Of a stretch of 64,000 bases of DNA, positions 9,460-18,902 are shown in pieces. The DNA is from Petasospora fabianii (lineage: Eukaryota > Ascomycota > Saccharomycetes > Phaffomycetales > Wickerhamomycetaceae): positions 1,240,001-1,304,000 of the forward strand of contig CP048715.1 in assembly GCA_022641835.1 (NCBI GenBank). Reading direction: 5' to 3'. Positions within the stretch are counted from its first letter, which is position 1; each line of letters opens with the position of its first letter. A model generated the notes under the pieces. It was given only the letters and a program-made list of their open reading frames with translations, was not told where the DNA came from and made no database searches. A program made the translations under genes and the position numbers.

Positions 9460-12400
9460 TTAGTTTTGGACTCTCTTGGAGTTCAACCAGTTGATGAAGT
9501 CAAAGAACATTGAGCTTGTCAAACGGCCGTTCTTCTTCTTAAACCATTGCTTCATCAAGTCGGCGTAGAGGTCAATGATTTCATCAATAAGGGCCTTATC
9601 AGTCTGAACAAGCTGTTTGGCAATAAAGATGGAACACTGAGAGGTGGACAAATTGTAGTCATTAGTGTTGGAGGTACGCAAGGAGTTCTTGTGCATCTCC
9701 TTAAGCTTCTCAATGAGCTCATCTTTGTCCAAAGCAGAGGTATCAGAAATCTTTGATTTGCAAACCTTGTTCTTCAACAGTTTGTGGATCTTGACACCAA
9801 GACTCTTATCCAAAGTGATGTGCATACCACTAAGCAATGGAGAGACCATACCAATGATGAGTGGATTGTTTGGACACTTCTTCACATAGATTTCAAGAAG
9901 ATCAACCACGCGGTGCTTCAAGGACACGATGGTTTCCTTAGCTGCAATCTTCTCTTCTTTTCTCTTGTTACCCGTCTGCACTGTATCCAAAGCCTCACGA
10001 CGCTGTTGGAAAATCTTTGCCAATTGACCATCGATGGCCATCATCTGCTCATCATCCATAGACTCATCTGAGAAGTCGTCTTCAGAATCAGAACTGAGAA
10101 TCTCTTCACCATTGTGTGGGATACGAAGAGCCTCAGCGAGAGCAACATTGGCTTTCTTCTCAACTTCAGCAACCTTGTCGTTGGATGCAGCGTCCTCCTC
10201 CTCATCATCCTCTTCATCTTCACTCCCATCTTCACTCTCATCCTCGCTCTCTTCGCTTTCCTCTTCGTCTTCATCGTCCTCGTGATCGTGGTTGTGTTCG
10301 TGATCATCTTCGTCTTCCTCCTCCTCGTTCTCGTCAACATATTCACCTTCACCTTCGAACAAAGCCCTCTGACCCTCGGTGTTCTCCTTGGTCAAGATGA
10401 CATCATAAAGCAATTGCAAACCTTCACCGTTGACTTTATCACACCAGTTCTCCCAGATGATTGAACTAAGCTTTTTAAGAAGTGAGCTCTTTTGGGACAA
10501 GAAGTTCAAGAGAATCTCGACAATTCCAATAACCTTGTCGTAATCTTCATCGTCATCTTTCTTTGTGTCATAGTAGTAGTCTTGCAACTCTTGAAGTGTG
10601 TTAACGGATTCAGCATCACCACTGAACAATTGGAGGGTAACCATGGAGAATAACAATTCGAACACTAAAAGACGAGAATTATCAGTGTGTTGACTCTCCC
10701 TCTTGGCCCTGATTTTCTTCAAGATCTTCAAAGACTTATCCTTGACGGTGTTCAGCTCGTCATCGAACTTGAAGATTGGCTCAGCACCACTTTCAATGGC
10801 ACTCAACAACAAACTTAGAGTCTTGTATGACCAGGTTTGATTATCAGCACGTTCAACAGAGATCACATCAGAGATGATAGAGTTAAGTCTTTCTTGAGCA
10901 AAGTTGACGATTGGGTCTTCTTCTTCGTCTTCTTCCTCTTGATCTTCCATAACCTCATCTTGTTCCTCATCGCTTGCTGGCTTAGCTGACATGTATGCCT
11001 TCTGCACCAATGATTTCAAGATCTGATCAACCCAGTTTAGGTCACTTGTCTTGTCAATTTTGGCCTTCTTAGAGCGGACAAGGTGCAGTAATTGATCAAT
11101 TGCCCATTTTTGATCTTTAAATTTGGCATCCTTATCGTCATTGTCCCTGTCGAGCACTGAGGTGAAGATTTTAGCCAAGGCATCGTTTGGAGCATCGGTA
11201 GAGAGGAGAATCTCTGTGGTCTTCGACTTGGTGAGCCTATCAAAGTGCAGGGCACCATATTGTCCAAGAAGGATATTTTGAAGAACAGGGACGGTTTTGA
11301 GCGGTTGGATTTTACAAGTTTCCGTTATTGCTGTGAGTGTCTTTTTGGCAATCTTGTTGAGCATACGAGATTGTTCGGATGCTTGGTTGATCAAAGTTCT
11401 CATGAAGTTTTGAGTGAAGATTGAATCCACAGATTCTGGTTGAACAGCCTGGAAGAAAAGACCAAAGATCTCAAATCCCCAATACTTTCTCTCGTGAGAT
11501 GCCTTCTCGCTAAAGAAGCTCTCATCAATGACAACTTTCCAGAATTCTGAAATCTGGAGTGAATCAGATTCAACAACGGCCTTGGAGTTTGAAGATTTAG
11601 ACTTCTTGTTCTTTTTGTCACTGTGTTTCTTTCTCTTCTTAGAGTTATCAACTTGTTCATCAATGACTTCGGTCTCAGATGATGTTGAAAGTTCAGAAAC
11701 GATCAACTGCCAAACAAAGTGCAACCGTGGGGACCAAGAACCTTTCTGTTTGGAATTTTTTTTACTCTTTCCCTCTTCAGCTTCACCTTCATCACCAGTA
11801 GAGATATCCTTCAAGACTTTTGTCAGTAAGGAAAGGTTGGATTTATGCAATGGATCAGCGTGTTTCCATGTAGTGTTTTTAAATTCAACAGAGGAGAGTT
11901 TAGTTGATCTAAATTGTGGTGGAACAGCTAAGAAGATGGCAAGACCCTCAGTAGTCAAAGAAAGTTTGTTCTCGTCAAGTTTTTCAAAGATGTAGATGAC
12001 CAGATCATCAGAGATCTTCCCCGTAAGAGACCTTAACAGACCAAGGACAGTAAAGAGAGCTGGCTCTCTGATCCAGGACTTTGTACATGAGAGTTCGATA
12101 AGGTTATCGATGAAAAGCTTGAAGTCCTCTGCATCAACGCCATCACGGTTAAAGACACCAGAGTTCATATTGGAAACACATTGGAGACCAAAGAGCTTTC
12201 CGAACAGAGCAGCACGTTCCTCTTTACCATTCATGGAGCTAGTAACCTTATTGTGCTCATTGATCAGCTCGAGGAGTTTGGAAACTGTGAGAGATCCATT
12301 GGAGATTCTGATATTGATAAGTTCTGTCAAACATGTTGAAAACCCCAATCTGGCAGAGGCTCTAGATGAGGAGAGACCCTTAATGAGACGCTTGAGTGCG

Positions 12401-12522
12401 TATTCCCATTCGTCTTCGGCATTGGCCTCGTTGAGTTCGTTAATAAGGCCTACTGCGGCCTTGATGCGCTCAGCCTCAATGTCACTGGCGAGGACAAAGT
12501 AGTGATCCCTGGAGACGGTCAT
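9460..12522 (-). CDS. POL5: Pol5, nucleolar rDNA-associated protein
   Basis: A 1020-residue Myb-binding protein 1A/Pol5 family member. It begins MTVSRDHYFVLASDIEAERI, with the diagnostic RLIKGLSSSRASARLGFSTCLTELI segment near residues 65-90. A long helical HEAT/ARM-type body is interrupted by a very acidic domain (about residues 745-800, many Glu/Asp and His runs), and Lys-rich patches follow. Despite its name Pol5 is not a replicative polymerase; in S. cerevisiae it is an essential nucleolar factor for rRNA production and 60S assembly. A PAC element 63 bp before the ATG agrees with ribosome-biogenesis regulation. It is divergent from ATP15. Antisense frames over the acidic region are artefacts of GAA/GAT repeats. 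Confidence 0.92.
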   Translation of the reverse strand: MTVSRDHYFVLASDIEAERIKAAVGLINELNEANAEDEWEYALKRLIKGLSSSRASARLGFSTCLTELINIRISNGSLTVSKLLELINEHNKVTSSMNGKEERAALFGKLFGLQCVSNMNSGVFNRDGVDAEDFKLFIDNLIELSCTKSWIREPALFTVLGLLRSLTGKISDDLVIYIFEKLDENKLSLTTEGLAIFLAVPPQFRSTKLSSVEFKNTTWKHADPLHKSNLSLLTKVLKDISTGDEGEAEEGKSKKNSKQKGSWSPRLHFVWQLIVSELSTSSETEVIDEQVDNSKKRKKHSDKKNKKSKSSNSKAVVESDSLQISEFWKVVIDESFFSEKASHERKYWGFEIFGLFFQAVQPESVDSIFTQNFMRTLINQASEQSRMLNKIAKKTLTAITETCKIQPLKTVPVLQNILLGQYGALHFDRLTKSKTTEILLSTDAPNDALAKIFTSVLDRDNDDKDAKFKDQKWAIDQLLHLVRSKKAKIDKTSDLNWVDQILKSLVQKAYMSAKPASDEEQDEVMEDQEEEDEEEDPIVNFAQERLNSIISDVISVERADNQTWSYKTLSLLLSAIESGAEPIFKFDDELNTVKDKSLKILKKIRAKRESQHTDNSRLLVFELLFSMVTLQLFSGDAESVNTLQELQDYYYDTKKDDDEDYDKVIGIVEILLNFLSQKSSLLKKLSSIIWENWCDKVNGEGLQLLYDVILTKENTEGQRALFEGEGEYVDENEEEEDEDDHEHNHDHEDDEDEEESEESEDESEDGSEDEEDDEEEDAASNDKVAEVEKKANVALAEALRIPHNGEEILSSDSEDDFSDESMDDEQMMAIDGQLAKIFQQRREALDTVQTGNKRKEEKIAAKETIVSLKHRVVDLLEIYVKKCPNNPLIIGMVSPLLSGMHITLDKSLGVKIHKLLKNKVCKSKISDTSALDKDELIEKLKEMHKNSLRTSNTNDYNLSTSQCSIFIAKQLVQTDKALIDEIIDLYADLMKQWFKKKNGRLTSSMFFDFINWLNSKRVQN

Positions 12523-12584
12523 ATAAGGAAGTGGTTGAGGAGAACTACTACCAAAAAGAGAGACACGAGTTGGGGAAGAAGAAG

Positions 12585-12592
12585 CTCATCGC
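12585..12592 (-). promoter_or_regulatory. PAC element upstream of POL5
   Basis: CTCATCGC on the plus strand is GCGATGAG on the coding strand of POL5, 63 bp before its ATG. PAC sites close to the start are a hallmark of ribosome-biogenesis genes in yeasts (Dot6/Tod6, Sfp1 regulon), which fits the role of Pol5 in rRNA synthesis. Confidence 0.6.
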
Positions 12593-12791
12593 TTTGAATA
12601 ATTTGTTTGGGAAGCGTCTCGAAGCGCGGGTAACCAACGGCATTCTTTTGGTATATATTATTTAACTGTAGGATTACCCAATTGGGAAACCAACCGCACC
12701 AAATCAAAATGCACGAAAATGGGCGAAAGAAAAACGCAGCGAGCCGAAGCACACACCTTCAACACTTTAACGACATCAAAACTCATCAAAA

Positions 12792-13159
12792 ATGTCTTCC
12801 TGGAGAAAAGCCGGCTTCTCGTATGTGATTTCCGATATCAAGAGACCTATTATTGTCATTTTCTGGGATGAATTGGCGTCATTGAAGCGCTCAATTGAGT
12901 TGCCGCACATCCCCAACTTTGAACGTGGTCTCTTGTCGCCCTCAAAGCATTTTGCGGGTGTTCTATTGTCAGGAACCTTTACTAACTCGCACTTTTCACC
13001 AGTTTCAACAAGTACTTGCAGATTGCTGCTGAGACCACCAGAAACGCTCTCAAGCCAGAGCTCCAGTCTGCTGCTGTCGCTGCCCGTGGTAAGTCCGAGG
13101 CTAAGGTTATCAAGTACACCAACGGTGTTGCCGAGGAGCCTCTTCCATTGAAGCAGTAA
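12792..13159 (+). CDS. ATP15: ATP synthase F1 subunit epsilon (Atp15), spliced
   Basis: Two exons, 12792-12820 and 13003-13159, around a 182-nt intron (12821-13002) with donor GTATGT, branch point TACTAAC (12980-12986) and acceptor CAG. The spliced product has 61 residues, starts MSSWRKAGFSFNKYLQIAA and ends PLPLKQ. This matches yeast Atp15 (62 aa), the small subunit of the F1 central stalk, imported into the mitochondrial matrix without a cleaved presequence. The unspliced frame would read into nonsense after residue 10. The intron falls within the serine codon of residue 10. It shares a promoter with POL5. Confidence 0.95.
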
Positions 13160-13552
13160 ATGTCTGCGCACATTCTTTCGCCCGTTTGAAACGGAGGGCT
13201 GCTTAGAGATATAAAAACAACATTTTCGGTACATGGCTTTATGATATTCCAACTTTTATTCATTGTTACTGTAGATATTTCCTAATGACCCGCAGCTCAG
13301 CTCTGGCGTCCTTGATCGCGCGCGTAACCTGTGCCGTCGTTCCGGTGAGTAAGTGCGAAGTCGGTGATGTCGTTGCCCTTCTTTCTTCAACCAAACTCGA
13401 GCACAAGAGAGACGATATAACTTATAGCAATTCACTTTGACGTGTTGCACGCTCTCACCTTGGCATATATCCATACACTCTCCACTTTCAAGCAGACTTC
13501 ATAATTTCACACTGGCTTCACCAGCATACGCTACTCTAACAGATCCTCCACT
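13160..13552. other. Intergenic ATP15-MDL1
   Basis: ATP15 3' flank and MDL1 promoter, about 390 bp. Short frames on the minus strand here lack motifs and cross GC-rich repeats such as GATCGCGCGCG (about 13314-13324). No RNA gene or element was recognised. Confidence 0.5.
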
Positions 13553-15997
13553 ATGACGTCCGTGCTAAGACGCCCACCACAGGCCCTCACACACTTCACA
13601 TTGGGACTCCCGCCCCTGAGGAAGCCGCCACATTGGCCAGTCTCACAAAGGGGCCTCTCCAGCTTCTCTAGTTCTAGCCGCCCACTGCTCCACTCCATCT
13701 TTTTAACCTCATCCACTCCTCTGGCGGGAGTCACACTCACAACAATGGCCATCTCAACGAGGTCCTTGGCACAGATACACACTCGATCAAAAGCACACAG
13801 ACTTGCCCATCTACGATCAGAGATCACTAAGAGGCTCCTTTCGACTACTCCAGAGAGACGAGCTCATACCGCCCCTACCGCCCATGAGCCATCACCCGCC
13901 GACGACAACCACAGACAAAAACTCAAGCAACTACAAACAGAGGAGATCGAGGCTGAAGAAGAGCACAGCACCTCACCACCGCCACCTCCTCCACAGGAGT
14001 CGAAGACAGATTCTGCCTTTAAGGATATTGGTAAACTCTTAAAGCTCGCCTTTAGGGATTGGAAACTGCTATCAGTAGCTTTGTCCCTCCTTCTCATCTC
14101 AGTCATTGTGAACATGACCATGCCCAAAGCATACGGTATGGTTCTCGATGCGACCAAGCATGTCTTTGAAGGACAACTCCCAGCCATCTGGAACGGCTTC
14201 TCCCTTTACGAGTTTGTTGGAATCCTCGCTGTGATCCTTTTGCTTGGTATTGGTGCCGACTATGGCCGTATCATCATGCTGAGAATCCTCGGTGAACGTC
14301 TCGTTGCCCGTTTGAGATCCAACGTGATCAAGAAAACAATGAGTCAAGACGCAGAGTTCTTTGATGTCCACAAAGTTGGTGACTTGATCTCGAGACTTGG
14401 ATCCGACGCATACGTGGTGTCTCGTTCCATGACTCAAAACATTAGTGACGGTTTCAAGCATGCCATCACAGGCGCAGTGAGTATAACCAGTATGTTCCTC
14501 ATCTCCACACAACTCGCTTCAGCGGTTTTTGTCTTCTTACCGGCCATTCTCGTCGGTACTTTAATCTTTGGTACCAAAGTCAGAAAAATTTCCAGAGGAA
14601 TCCAGGAAGCAACTGGTAACCTTACAAAAGTTGGTGAAGAGCAACTCAGTGGCATCAAGACCATTCAATCATTTGTCGCAGAGCAAAAGGAACTTCACAA
14701 GTATAACGGTGCCATTAGAAGAGTCTTTGGTCTCGGAAAAAGAGAAGCCAAGCTCAATGCTACTTTCTACTCTTCCACATACATGATGAGTGATGCCACA
14801 TTCCTCTTGATCTTGGCATATGGTGCACAGCTCGTCGCTGCTGGAAGTTTATCCGTTGGTGATATGGCTGCCTTCATGCTGTATGTTAACCATTCTGGAT
14901 CGTCAATGTTCGGTTTGGCATCTTTCTACTCTGAATTAATGAAGGGAACTGGTGCCGCCTCTAGATTGTTTGAGCTCGTTGACAGAGATCCAAAGATCAA
15001 TCCAACAAAAGGTGTCCCATTGTTGGAAAAACCAAAGGGATTGATTGAATTCAAAAACGTGGACTTTGCTTATCCAACAAGACCAAAATTGACAATCTTT
15101 AAAGATCTCTCCCTTACAATCCCAGCTGGATCCAATGTCTGTATTGTTGGTCCATCCGGAAAGGGTAAATCCACAATCACTTCTCTCATGTTGAGATACT
15201 ATGACCCGTTGGCTGGTCAGATCTTACTCGATGGTAAGGATATCACCAAGTACAACGCCAAGAGCTTGAGAAGACATTTAGGTGTTGTTCAGCAGGAGCC
15301 AATTCTTATGTCCGGTACGATCCGTGATAACATTACTTTTGGATTGAAGCAACGTAACGTTCCAGAGGAATTGGTAATCGAGGCTGCCAAGAAGGCTAAT
15401 TGTCATGAATTTATTGAAAAATTCCCAGATGGATATGACACAATCATTGGACCTAGAGGTGCCCTGTTGTCCGGTGGTCAGAAGCAAAGAATCTCTATTG
15501 CAAGAGCATTAATCAAGAACCCATCGGTTCTTATCTTGGATGAGGCCACCTCTGCCTTGGATAGTAAGAGTGAACACGCAATTAACTTGACCTTACAGAG
15601 GCTTATGAGAGATGAAAAGATGACCTCAATTTCCATTGCTCATCGTTTGTCTACAATTAGAAAGGCCGATCTGGTTATTGTGCTTGGTTATGATGGCAAA
15701 GTTGCAGAGACTGGTAACTTTGTTGACCTCTACGCCAATAGAAACTCTGCTCTATTCAAGTTGATGAACGAGGACAAGGCCGCAGAAGCAGCACATAATG
15801 ACAAGAAGAAGAAAAAGAAGATGAACGAACAATACAACGAGAACAATGATGGTGAAGATGGCGAAGAGGAGATGGTGAACGAGGCCTTTTCTGAAGAGTT
15901 TATCAAGAAAGAAATCATCAAGAAGGGCCTCGAGGACTTGGCGTTCGATGACCCAGTGGTGAAGAGCTCGCAAAACATAGAGCAGCCTTCAAAGTGA
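13553..15997 (+). CDS. MDL1: Mitochondrial ABC half-transporter, Mdl1/Mdl2 type
   Basis: An 814-residue half-size ABC exporter. The N-terminus is long, Ser/Arg-rich and almost free of acidic residues (roughly 1-100), as expected for a mitochondrial presequence. A six-helix membrane domain spans about residues 165-450. The nucleotide-binding domain has Walker A GPSGKGKS (533-540), signature LSGGQKQR, Walker B VLILDEATSALD and H-loop IAHRLS. The C-terminus adds a Lys-rich then acidic tail. Mdl1 exports peptides made by inner-membrane AAA proteases from the matrix. Homology also covers Mdl2; the name rests on overall resemblance of the NBD (RRHLGVVQQEP, HEFIEKFPDG). The Walker A x-position is Lys where family members usually have Ser. 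Confidence 0.85.
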   Translation: MTSVLRRPPQALTHFTLGLPPLRKPPHWPVSQRGLSSFSSSSRPLLHSIFLTSSTPLAGVTLTTMAISTRSLAQIHTRSKAHRLAHLRSEITKRLLSTTPERRAHTAPTAHEPSPADDNHRQKLKQLQTEEIEAEEEHSTSPPPPPPQESKTDSAFKDIGKLLKLAFRDWKLLSVALSLLLISVIVNMTMPKAYGMVLDATKHVFEGQLPAIWNGFSLYEFVGILAVILLLGIGADYGRIIMLRILGERLVARLRSNVIKKTMSQDAEFFDVHKVGDLISRLGSDAYVVSRSMTQNISDGFKHAITGAVSITSMFLISTQLASAVFVFLPAILVGTLIFGTKVRKISRGIQEATGNLTKVGEEQLSGIKTIQSFVAEQKELHKYNGAIRRVFGLGKREAKLNATFYSSTYMMSDATFLLILAYGAQLVAAGSLSVGDMAAFMLYVNHSGSSMFGLASFYSELMKGTGAASRLFELVDRDPKINPTKGVPLLEKPKGLIEFKNVDFAYPTRPKLTIFKDLSLTIPAGSNVCIVGPSGKGKSTITSLMLRYYDPLAGQILLDGKDITKYNAKSLRRHLGVVQQEPILMSGTIRDNITFGLKQRNVPEELVIEAAKKANCHEFIEKFPDGYDTIIGPRGALLSGGQKQRISIARALIKNPSVLILDEATSALDSKSEHAINLTLQRLMRDEKMTSISIAHRLSTIRKADLVIVLGYDGKVAETGNFVDLYANRNSALFKLMNEDKAAEAAHNDKKKKKKMNEQYNENNDGEDGEEEMVNEAFSEEFIKKEIIKKGLEDLAFDDPVVKSSQNIEQPSK

Positions 15998-16292
15998 CTA
16001 TATCATAATTGACGATTTACGACATTTACATTCGTGTAGATTTATGAAAGCCTGTTTGAGAGAGACAAATGAACGAGAGACGCGACCAAAGAGATTTCTG
16101 CAGCTTATTTATTTACCCGCGAAATCATGACAGAAAAGTAAACATCGCCAAACAAAACAAAACCAAAACAAACAACACGGCGGATGAGTAGAAGGAGATA
16201 AACATAGCCGCCACAGCATCTGCCATTCGCTTCCGCTCACTTTCTGAAGAGGAGCTATAATCACACACACTAAGACTTAAGTGCTGAAAGTG

Positions 16293-18635
16293 ATGTCCAA
16301 ACCGCTCTCGGAGATCCTCACTATCCGGTCCGAGTTCAACTTCTTCAAGGCCGCTGCCCACTTGGATCCCTTTGATCTGCATCGCCTCGAGTCATTAATC
16401 GATGATTTGCTCTATTATACAGCAAAGGTCCGTGAGATATTTGCTTTCATTGACACACTCGATTCCGCAACGCTAGATGTGGAGTGGATCAGCGAGGGAA
16501 AGAACAAGTTCTATGAGATCAACAGAAATGTTGAGTCTATCGATTCCATCGTTCTTCAAGCGCTGAACTTGCTAGAGGCCAATTTGGATGAAGAAAAGAT
16601 GCCAGAGACCACTGTGTTTGACAAATTGGATACATTGAGCGAAGCAAGCTTGGAGATCAAGAAATCACATCTCATCCCGCTGAAGACAAAGATCGACGTG
16701 AGTGTAGAGTACAACGATATCTACAACCTCACCATGAATTCTATCAACACAGAACTAGAAAACTGTCTCAAGAAATGTTTTAAGATCCATGAAAAGAGAT
16801 TCAGTTCTCCAGTACGTCATGCTCCAGCGTTCAGCTTAGAAATTTTAACTAAGAAACTTCTTCAACAAAGAACACAACTCCGTCTTCCACTGCTCAATGA
16901 AATTGATAATGAGCTTTACCGTGAATACTTGGACCTAAAACACGTCGTTGATCCACTCAAGGCAAGCTTGAACTTTATCCCTCTCAGAATTGAAGATTTT
17001 AGGAAGAGGTATGCAATGACAAATGTTGTGGACTCACAGAAGATGGAGGACAAGTACGAGGCATTGGTCAAGGAGATGAATTACCTACAGAATGAGGTAA
17101 ATGATTTGAAGTATGAGCTCGTTGACAAGAGATGGAGTGAGATCTTCTCCTACTTGAACACGGAAATGTCATTCCTCATAACCAACGTTGAAAAGGAAGT
17201 TTCAAAGATGGGTGGATTAGATGATAATAGTGTTTTCAAGTCTCAGGTGTTCAAAAGACTCAAGTACACTACAGATATTGTTGAGAACACTTTCATTGTC
17301 ATAAATCAGGCCATTGATGAAAACCTCCTTGATGTCAGAGTCATGGAGAAATCGAATGAGTTGGCGGATGCATGGTTACAAGTGAAGGAGAAGCTTCCAG
17401 AGGGTTACATTGATATGATTAACGATGAAACTGTCGTAGCACCTGCAGAAGATCTTACTTCAAACTTTAAAAAGCTGTCATTGGATCAAGGTGCTACGAG
17501 AAAAGTTTCAGATGACAAGACAACAGGGCAGACTGAGCATGATAAGAGAAAGAGTCGATACGGCCAATTCTTATTTAACAAGATGAACTTGAAGACAGTC
17601 ATAATCGAGAGCGATCCAACGTCGGTGAGGAAACCAGAAGAGCTTCAGCACAATCGCATACTGACTGACAGTGGTAAACACAACCAGCTCGACGCCACAC
17701 CATCAAAGTCCAAAGATCCATCTGTTCTCACGGATGTGAGGAAGATTCCAGATCTCAAGTCATCGCTGTCCAACAGAACGAGTGGAGCATCAGTTCGTCT
17801 ATCTGGAAGTTCTACGATATCACATCATACATCCAATTCAGCTTTATCTGCGAGATCATCCCCGGAAAGAACATCAGAGAAGTTCATGTCTGAAGAGTTC
17901 GAGTCTCCGGTATCAACCAAGAAAGAGGTTCACGAGGAGACGCTTAATCAGCTTCTGAATGGATCGCCAGATGTCTTCCAGACACCAGCACCAAAACGAC
18001 ATGTTTCGGACCCATCAGTGATGTCCCAATCCAAGATTCCAGTCTACCAATCATACAAAAAGCCGCGTACACCAGAGAATTTCAAATCCAAGATCCCTCG
18101 ACCAACATCAAGAGTAAGCATGGACAGACCATCATCACGACTCTCCACACAAAGAACCGAGCGCCCAGCATCACGCTCCTCAATGGCTCCAATGAGATCG
18201 GTTTCGAGTCTTGGAACACGGTCAGTCCAGAGAGCCACCACATCATTGGCATTGTCGAGAGCTACAAGGACTGAGATTGGACCATCACGTATTGGCCTCT
18301 CCCATAGACATTCTATGATTCCACAAACGCCAGTACGTGCCACATCGAGCACCTCCTCATCGAGACGTAAGTCTATGATCCCACAACCAACACCTATCAA
18401 AGAGCTTATCGAGAGAAGTGGCTCAAGGCTTAGTGCAGAAAGAGGTGCATCCAGACTTGGTTATGAAAGAGGAAGTACAGAAAGAAGCATGTCGATACTA
18501 GATATTGAAAGAGGAAGTGTTGATAGAAGTGCAGCCAGAATGAATTCAGGTCGCATATCTTCTAGGGGATCAAGATCAAACTCATCATTGGGTGAAAGGA
18601 TTGGTGCCCCACCCCCAAGACCAGTATGGAGATAG
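16293..18635 (+). CDS. KAR9: Kar9, spindle-orientation adaptor
   Basis: A 780-residue protein starting MSKPLSEILTIRSEF at the ATG at 16293; the frame is open further upstream only through non-ATG codons. The N-terminal two thirds is helical with the Kar9-type bundle (segments LIDDLLYYTAKVREIFAFID and SRYGQFLFNKMNLKTVI). The C-terminal third is Ser/Arg/Pro-rich and disordered and carries four SxIP EB1-binding motifs: SKIP at residues 580 and 599, SMIP at 674 and 694. Kar9 links Bim1-bound microtubule plus ends to Myo2 and loads asymmetrically on spindle pole bodies. The tail also contains a degenerate Ser-Arg-Glu-Arg-Gly repeat around residues 705-770 with many S/T sites for CDK and GSK-type kinases. 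It is convergent with TCP1. Confidence 0.88.
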   Translation: MSKPLSEILTIRSEFNFFKAAAHLDPFDLHRLESLIDDLLYYTAKVREIFAFIDTLDSATLDVEWISEGKNKFYEINRNVESIDSIVLQALNLLEANLDEEKMPETTVFDKLDTLSEASLEIKKSHLIPLKTKIDVSVEYNDIYNLTMNSINTELENCLKKCFKIHEKRFSSPVRHAPAFSLEILTKKLLQQRTQLRLPLLNEIDNELYREYLDLKHVVDPLKASLNFIPLRIEDFRKRYAMTNVVDSQKMEDKYEALVKEMNYLQNEVNDLKYELVDKRWSEIFSYLNTEMSFLITNVEKEVSKMGGLDDNSVFKSQVFKRLKYTTDIVENTFIVINQAIDENLLDVRVMEKSNELADAWLQVKEKLPEGYIDMINDETVVAPAEDLTSNFKKLSLDQGATRKVSDDKTTGQTEHDKRKSRYGQFLFNKMNLKTVIIESDPTSVRKPEELQHNRILTDSGKHNQLDATPSKSKDPSVLTDVRKIPDLKSSLSNRTSGASVRLSGSSTISHHTSNSALSARSSPERTSEKFMSEEFESPVSTKKEVHEETLNQLLNGSPDVFQTPAPKRHVSDPSVMSQSKIPVYQSYKKPRTPENFKSKIPRPTSRVSMDRPSSRLSTQRTERPASRSSMAPMRSVSSLGTRSVQRATTSLALSRATRTEIGPSRIGLSHRHSMIPQTPVRATSSTSSSRRKSMIPQPTPIKELIERSGSRLSAERGASRLGYERGSTERSMSILDIERGSVDRSAARMNSGRISSRGSRSNSSLGERIGAPPPRPVWR

Positions 18636-18902
18636 ACGATCGAAAGTGACAGTTTTTTATTATTAATGACGAATTATTGATGGACCAAGAACTCCTGTAG
18701 ACCCATGGGATCATGGTCAGAAAAGATCCAACGAACGTTATATATATGCAGTCCGTGTTTGAGTGTTTGCAGTGGCTGCTTAGATCTGGCGTTACGTTAC
18801 AACGTAAGCATGCCATGGTGTCTCGCATGATCGACTTACAGTCTACAATATTGATAATTTGCCATCAGAGTTGAACCCATCATCATCCATGCATTATTTG
18901 CT

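Noticed and set aside
10034-10464. Several long frames antisense to POL5, rich in Ser, Leu or Phe
   Set aside because: They are mirror images of the GAA/GAT-rich acidic domain of POL5; no start context or motif supports them.
13256-13474. Minus-strand frame between ATP15 and MDL1
   Set aside because: Arg-rich translation of GC-rich DNA, TTG- or CTG-type start, no homologous motif.
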